Below, one piece after another: positions 45,077 to 47,347 of a stretch of DNA of 47,347 nt. The notes below the pieces were generated by a model. It did not search any database. It was given only the letters and a program-made list of their open reading frames with translations, and was not told where the DNA came from. A program made the position numbers and the translations under genes. The DNA comes from Candidatus Magasanikbacteria bacterium CG10_big_fil_rev_8_21_14_0_10_47_10 (lineage in GTDB: Bacteria > Patescibacteriota > Patescibacteriia > Magasanikbacterales > UBA922). The first letter of the stretch is position 1. Each line of letters begins with the position of its first letter. The DNA lies in NCBI GenBank assembly GCA_002773135.1, contig PFCB01000030.1, positions 41,362 to 88,708 on the forward strand, read 5' to 3'.

Positions 45077-46641
45077 CACATATGTCTTTGACCAATATAC
45101 TTAACCGCCAGTCCGTCGATGGATCGTTCGCGGATGAGGATACGCTCCCATCTGTCTTTGAAACAGCGTGGGCACTTCACATGTTGCATGATAATCCTGA
45201 TGTAAAACAAAGTGCTGATGCAGGCAAAGCTGCAACATGGCTTCTTCAACAAAAGAATGAACAGTGGATATTTAGCGATTCTGTTGGCATACAATTTTTT
45301 GTTTTGTCTGCCATCACCCGGCATAACCCAGGCAGTATACACGGCGCTCCCCTCGCCCATATTCTCACGCAATTAACTTCCCTTGAATTGAGTGAAGGAG
45401 GACCCTATGGATCAATACCTGATTCAACTACTGTAGATGTGGGAGTCAATCTTATGATTGCCTATTTCCTATCATTGCTTGATGTTGAACTCCCTGCACT
45501 TACTCAACTGATTGGAGGAATTGATGGAGACTCACCCATTGTATCATCCGCCTTTCCGGATGAATCACCAATCCGTTATGTCCTGCAAAAAATGCACAAA
45601 ATAAACACGTCAACAACTTCCAACGTAACCGTACGGAAGACAAATGATAGTGAACAACGCATCATGGATATGATAACTGATTTTGCCCGGCAACAAATGC
45701 ACCACACATCTTTGGATATGGGAAACAAAGCGCTGGAACAAATACAAAAAACGATGCGTGGAAATCAAGACAAACAAATGCCCTTGATGGCCTACTACAC
45801 ACGTGAAGCACTGGGATCAAACGGTTCTCAATTTTCAAACAAAATTATTGCAAAATTGGGCTTGACAAATATTTTTTTCTGGACAGCATTTATTATTTAC
45901 GATGATTTTTGGGATAACGATGAAGCTGCCAATCCGCAGATACTGCCAACCGCCAATCTCTTTGCCCGTTACTATACGCACTTTTTTACCAATATTTTCC
46001 CGGCCAAACCGGCATTCACAACTTTTTTTCATGCCCTCATGGATCAACTGGATGCAGCCAACACATGGGAAACCATATACTGCCGCACCACTGTAGAAAA
46101 TAATATTTTTTCCGTTCCTGATGTGTTACCTGACTATGGCGATTACAGCGCAAAATACGCACCGGCTTCTGGCCATGTACTCGGTCCGCTTGCTCTGTTT
46201 ACCGTACTCGGGCAAAATGTTTCATCCCAAGACAGCGGCAATCTACTCCGATATTTCAAACACTATCTGATTGGCATGCAAATTAATGATGACGCGCACG
46301 ATTGGGAAGAAGATATGCAAAGGGGGCACTTAAGTACTGTTGTGGTAATGCTGCTCAGTTATTGGAAAACCATGTATCCACACAAAACAACTATTCATAT
46401 GGTTAATGATCTTCCGGAATTACAAAAAATATTTTGGTTTAAAACCATTCAGCAAGCCTGTACGGCAGCCATGTACCATACCGACCTATCACGACAGGCA
46501 CTCCATGCCATCTCTGTTATTGAAAACATGGCGCCTCTTGAATACTATATCAATAGTACGGAAAAAACAGCCCGCGATGCCATGCAAGAGCAACAGCACA
46601 GCACAGACTTTATTAGCGCATACAAAAAAATTAATCACTAA
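45073..46641 (+). CDS. Class I isoprenoid-synthase-like protein with N-terminal terpene-cyclase/prenyltransferase-repeat-like region
   Basis: IIYDDFWDND (DDxxD) and MQINDDAHDWEEDMQRGHLST second Asp-rich motif; N-terminal NRQSVDGSFADEDTLPSVFETAWALHML; ATGA overlap with the kinase. Confidence 0.6.
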   Translation: MTHMSLTNILNRQSVDGSFADEDTLPSVFETAWALHMLHDNPDVKQSADAGKAATWLLQQKNEQWIFSDSVGIQFFVLSAITRHNPGSIHGAPLAHILTQLTSLELSEGGPYGSIPDSTTVDVGVNLMIAYFLSLLDVELPALTQLIGGIDGDSPIVSSAFPDESPIRYVLQKMHKINTSTTSNVTVRKTNDSEQRIMDMITDFARQQMHHTSLDMGNKALEQIQKTMRGNQDKQMPLMAYYTREALGSNGSQFSNKIIAKLGLTNIFFWTAFIIYDDFWDNDEAANPQILPTANLFARYYTHFFTNIFPAKPAFTTFFHALMDQLDAANTWETIYCRTTVENNIFSVPDVLPDYGDYSAKYAPASGHVLGPLALFTVLGQNVSSQDSGNLLRYFKHYLIGMQINDDAHDWEEDMQRGHLSTVVVMLLSYWKTMYPHKTTIHMVNDLPELQKIFWFKTIQQACTAAMYHTDLSRQALHAISVIENMAPLEYYINSTEKTARDAMQEQQHSTDFISAYKKINH

Positions 46642-46726
46642 CCCATAATCTTCATACTTTCTTTATATATTATTTATCAGACATTGAACCACGGCTTTGT
46701 AGACTACCAATACTACTACAGTGTCT

Positions 46727-46876
46727 ATGACGCCAACTATTCTCAAAGAATTCAGATGCAAGAATTGCAATAAACTTTTTTTTAAAGGTCACATTTTGGA
46801 GGCGATTATAGAAATCAAATGTAAAAATTGTAAGTCGGTTGAAACAATAGATCAGATGCAGTCAGTGACACCGTAG
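46727..46876 (+). CDS. 49-aa Com-like zinc ribbon protein
   Basis: MTPTILKEFRCKNCNKLFFKGHILEAIIEIKCKNCKSVETIDQMQSVTP, two CxxC knuckles as in phage Mu Com. Confidence 0.7.
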   Translation: MTPTILKEFRCKNCNKLFFKGHILEAIIEIKCKNCKSVETIDQMQSVTP

Positions 46877-46930
46877 CGCTGCCGCTATATTCGAATATGG
46901 CATAATACAGTCCAGACACTATACGGTTTT

Positions 46931-46958
46931 AAAAAATTGCTACTAGTAGCAATTTTTT
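46931..46958. terminator. Bidirectional intrinsic terminator
   Basis: Perfect 28-nt palindrome AAAAAATTGCTACTAGTAGCAATTTTTT. Confidence 0.8.
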
Positions 46959-47209
46959 AATGATTCAATAATTCTTCTCCGTAGTGGGACCCACGTAGAG
47001 CCACCTTTCTTTAAGGTCGATTCTCGTTTTCGTACCACGCTCTCTGATACATATGCTTCATAATACACGAGACGAAATGGTCGGTACGGTGCGCTAGATT
47101 TGCATTCTCCAATGTTGTGTTGTGTCACTCTCCTTTTCAAATTGTTTGTCGACCCTTTATAAAACCAATCTTGTTTTTTCAAAGATTGAAGCACATATAC
47201 ATAGTACAT
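46943..47209 (-). CDS. GIY-YIG nuclease domain protein
   Basis: MYYVYVLQSLKKQDWFYKGSTNNLKRRVTQHNIGECKSSAPYRPFRLVYYEAY. Confidence 0.92.
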   Translation of the reverse strand: MYYVYVLQSLKKQDWFYKGSTNNLKRRVTQHNIGECKSSAPYRPFRLVYYEAYVSESVVRKRESTLKKGGSTWVPLRRRIIESLKNCY

Positions 47210-47232
47210 ATTCCCTCCTTAAATGTATTGAA

Positions 47233-47347
47233 TTGCTCAAGCGAGTACCAGAGCCAACCTCATCACTTCCGGACGGGGCAGGCACTGGCGCTCGCGGATG
47301 CGTCAGTAAAATATAATTTGGCTGTTTGGTATGTGTTGCTCAAGCGA
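47233..47347. repeat. Partial tandem repeat at the window end
   Basis: TTGCTCAAGCGA at 47233-47244 and again at 47336-47347, GC-rich spacer. Confidence 0.35.

Overview
The window looks like a chromosome segment from a moderately AT-rich bacterium. Small genes, DUF4349/DUF5652/DUF2914-type membrane proteins, a Gram-positive-like type IV pilus locus and CPR-style C-terminal repeats suggest Patescibacteria/CPR; this is inference and no rRNA is present to confirm it. Main blocks: (1) 1-3.8 kb, minus-strand thiol/metal cluster: DUF1573-rhodanese fusion, DUF1573, two CxxC membrane proteins, DUF411, and a Met/His/Cys-rich small membrane protein. (2) 4.1-4.4 kb, compact GC-rich transcription unit with promoter, 27-aa hydrophobic ORF, very stable hairpin of about 64 nt, and terminator. 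(3) 4.5-13.5 kb, three FAD oxidoreductases (two CrtI/amine-oxidase-like), CspA-like protein, rhodanese, and DEAD-box helicase with a terminator-like leader, plus a MITE-like palindrome. (4) 13.7-23.8 kb, GreA, then an accessory-looking stretch (GC-rich punA, YdeI-like, sugar transferase, 680-aa secreted protein, 962-aa unknown) punctuated by related intergenic repeats and ending at tRNA-Asn, whose 3' end is duplicated 3.1 kb away. (5) 23.8-31.9 kb, ThiI, DsbB-like, MsrA, and a two-component locus with a DUF3068-like/ABC_sub_bind fusion. (6) 31.9-42.6 kb, type IV pilus operon including a 1345-aa minor pilin carrying 7+7 propeller-like repeats. (7) 42.7-46.9 kb, response regulator, 37-aa peptide, histidine kinase, and a translationally coupled class I isoprenoid-synthase-like protein, then a 49-aa Com-like zinc ribbon and a GIY-YIG nuclease. 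The most novel-looking items are the 4.1-4.4 kb unit, the repeat-punctuated island at 15.5-23.7 kb, the pilin-propeller adhesin, and the kinase-coupled isoprenoid-synthase-like gene. All family calls come from reading motifs by eye; no database search was run.
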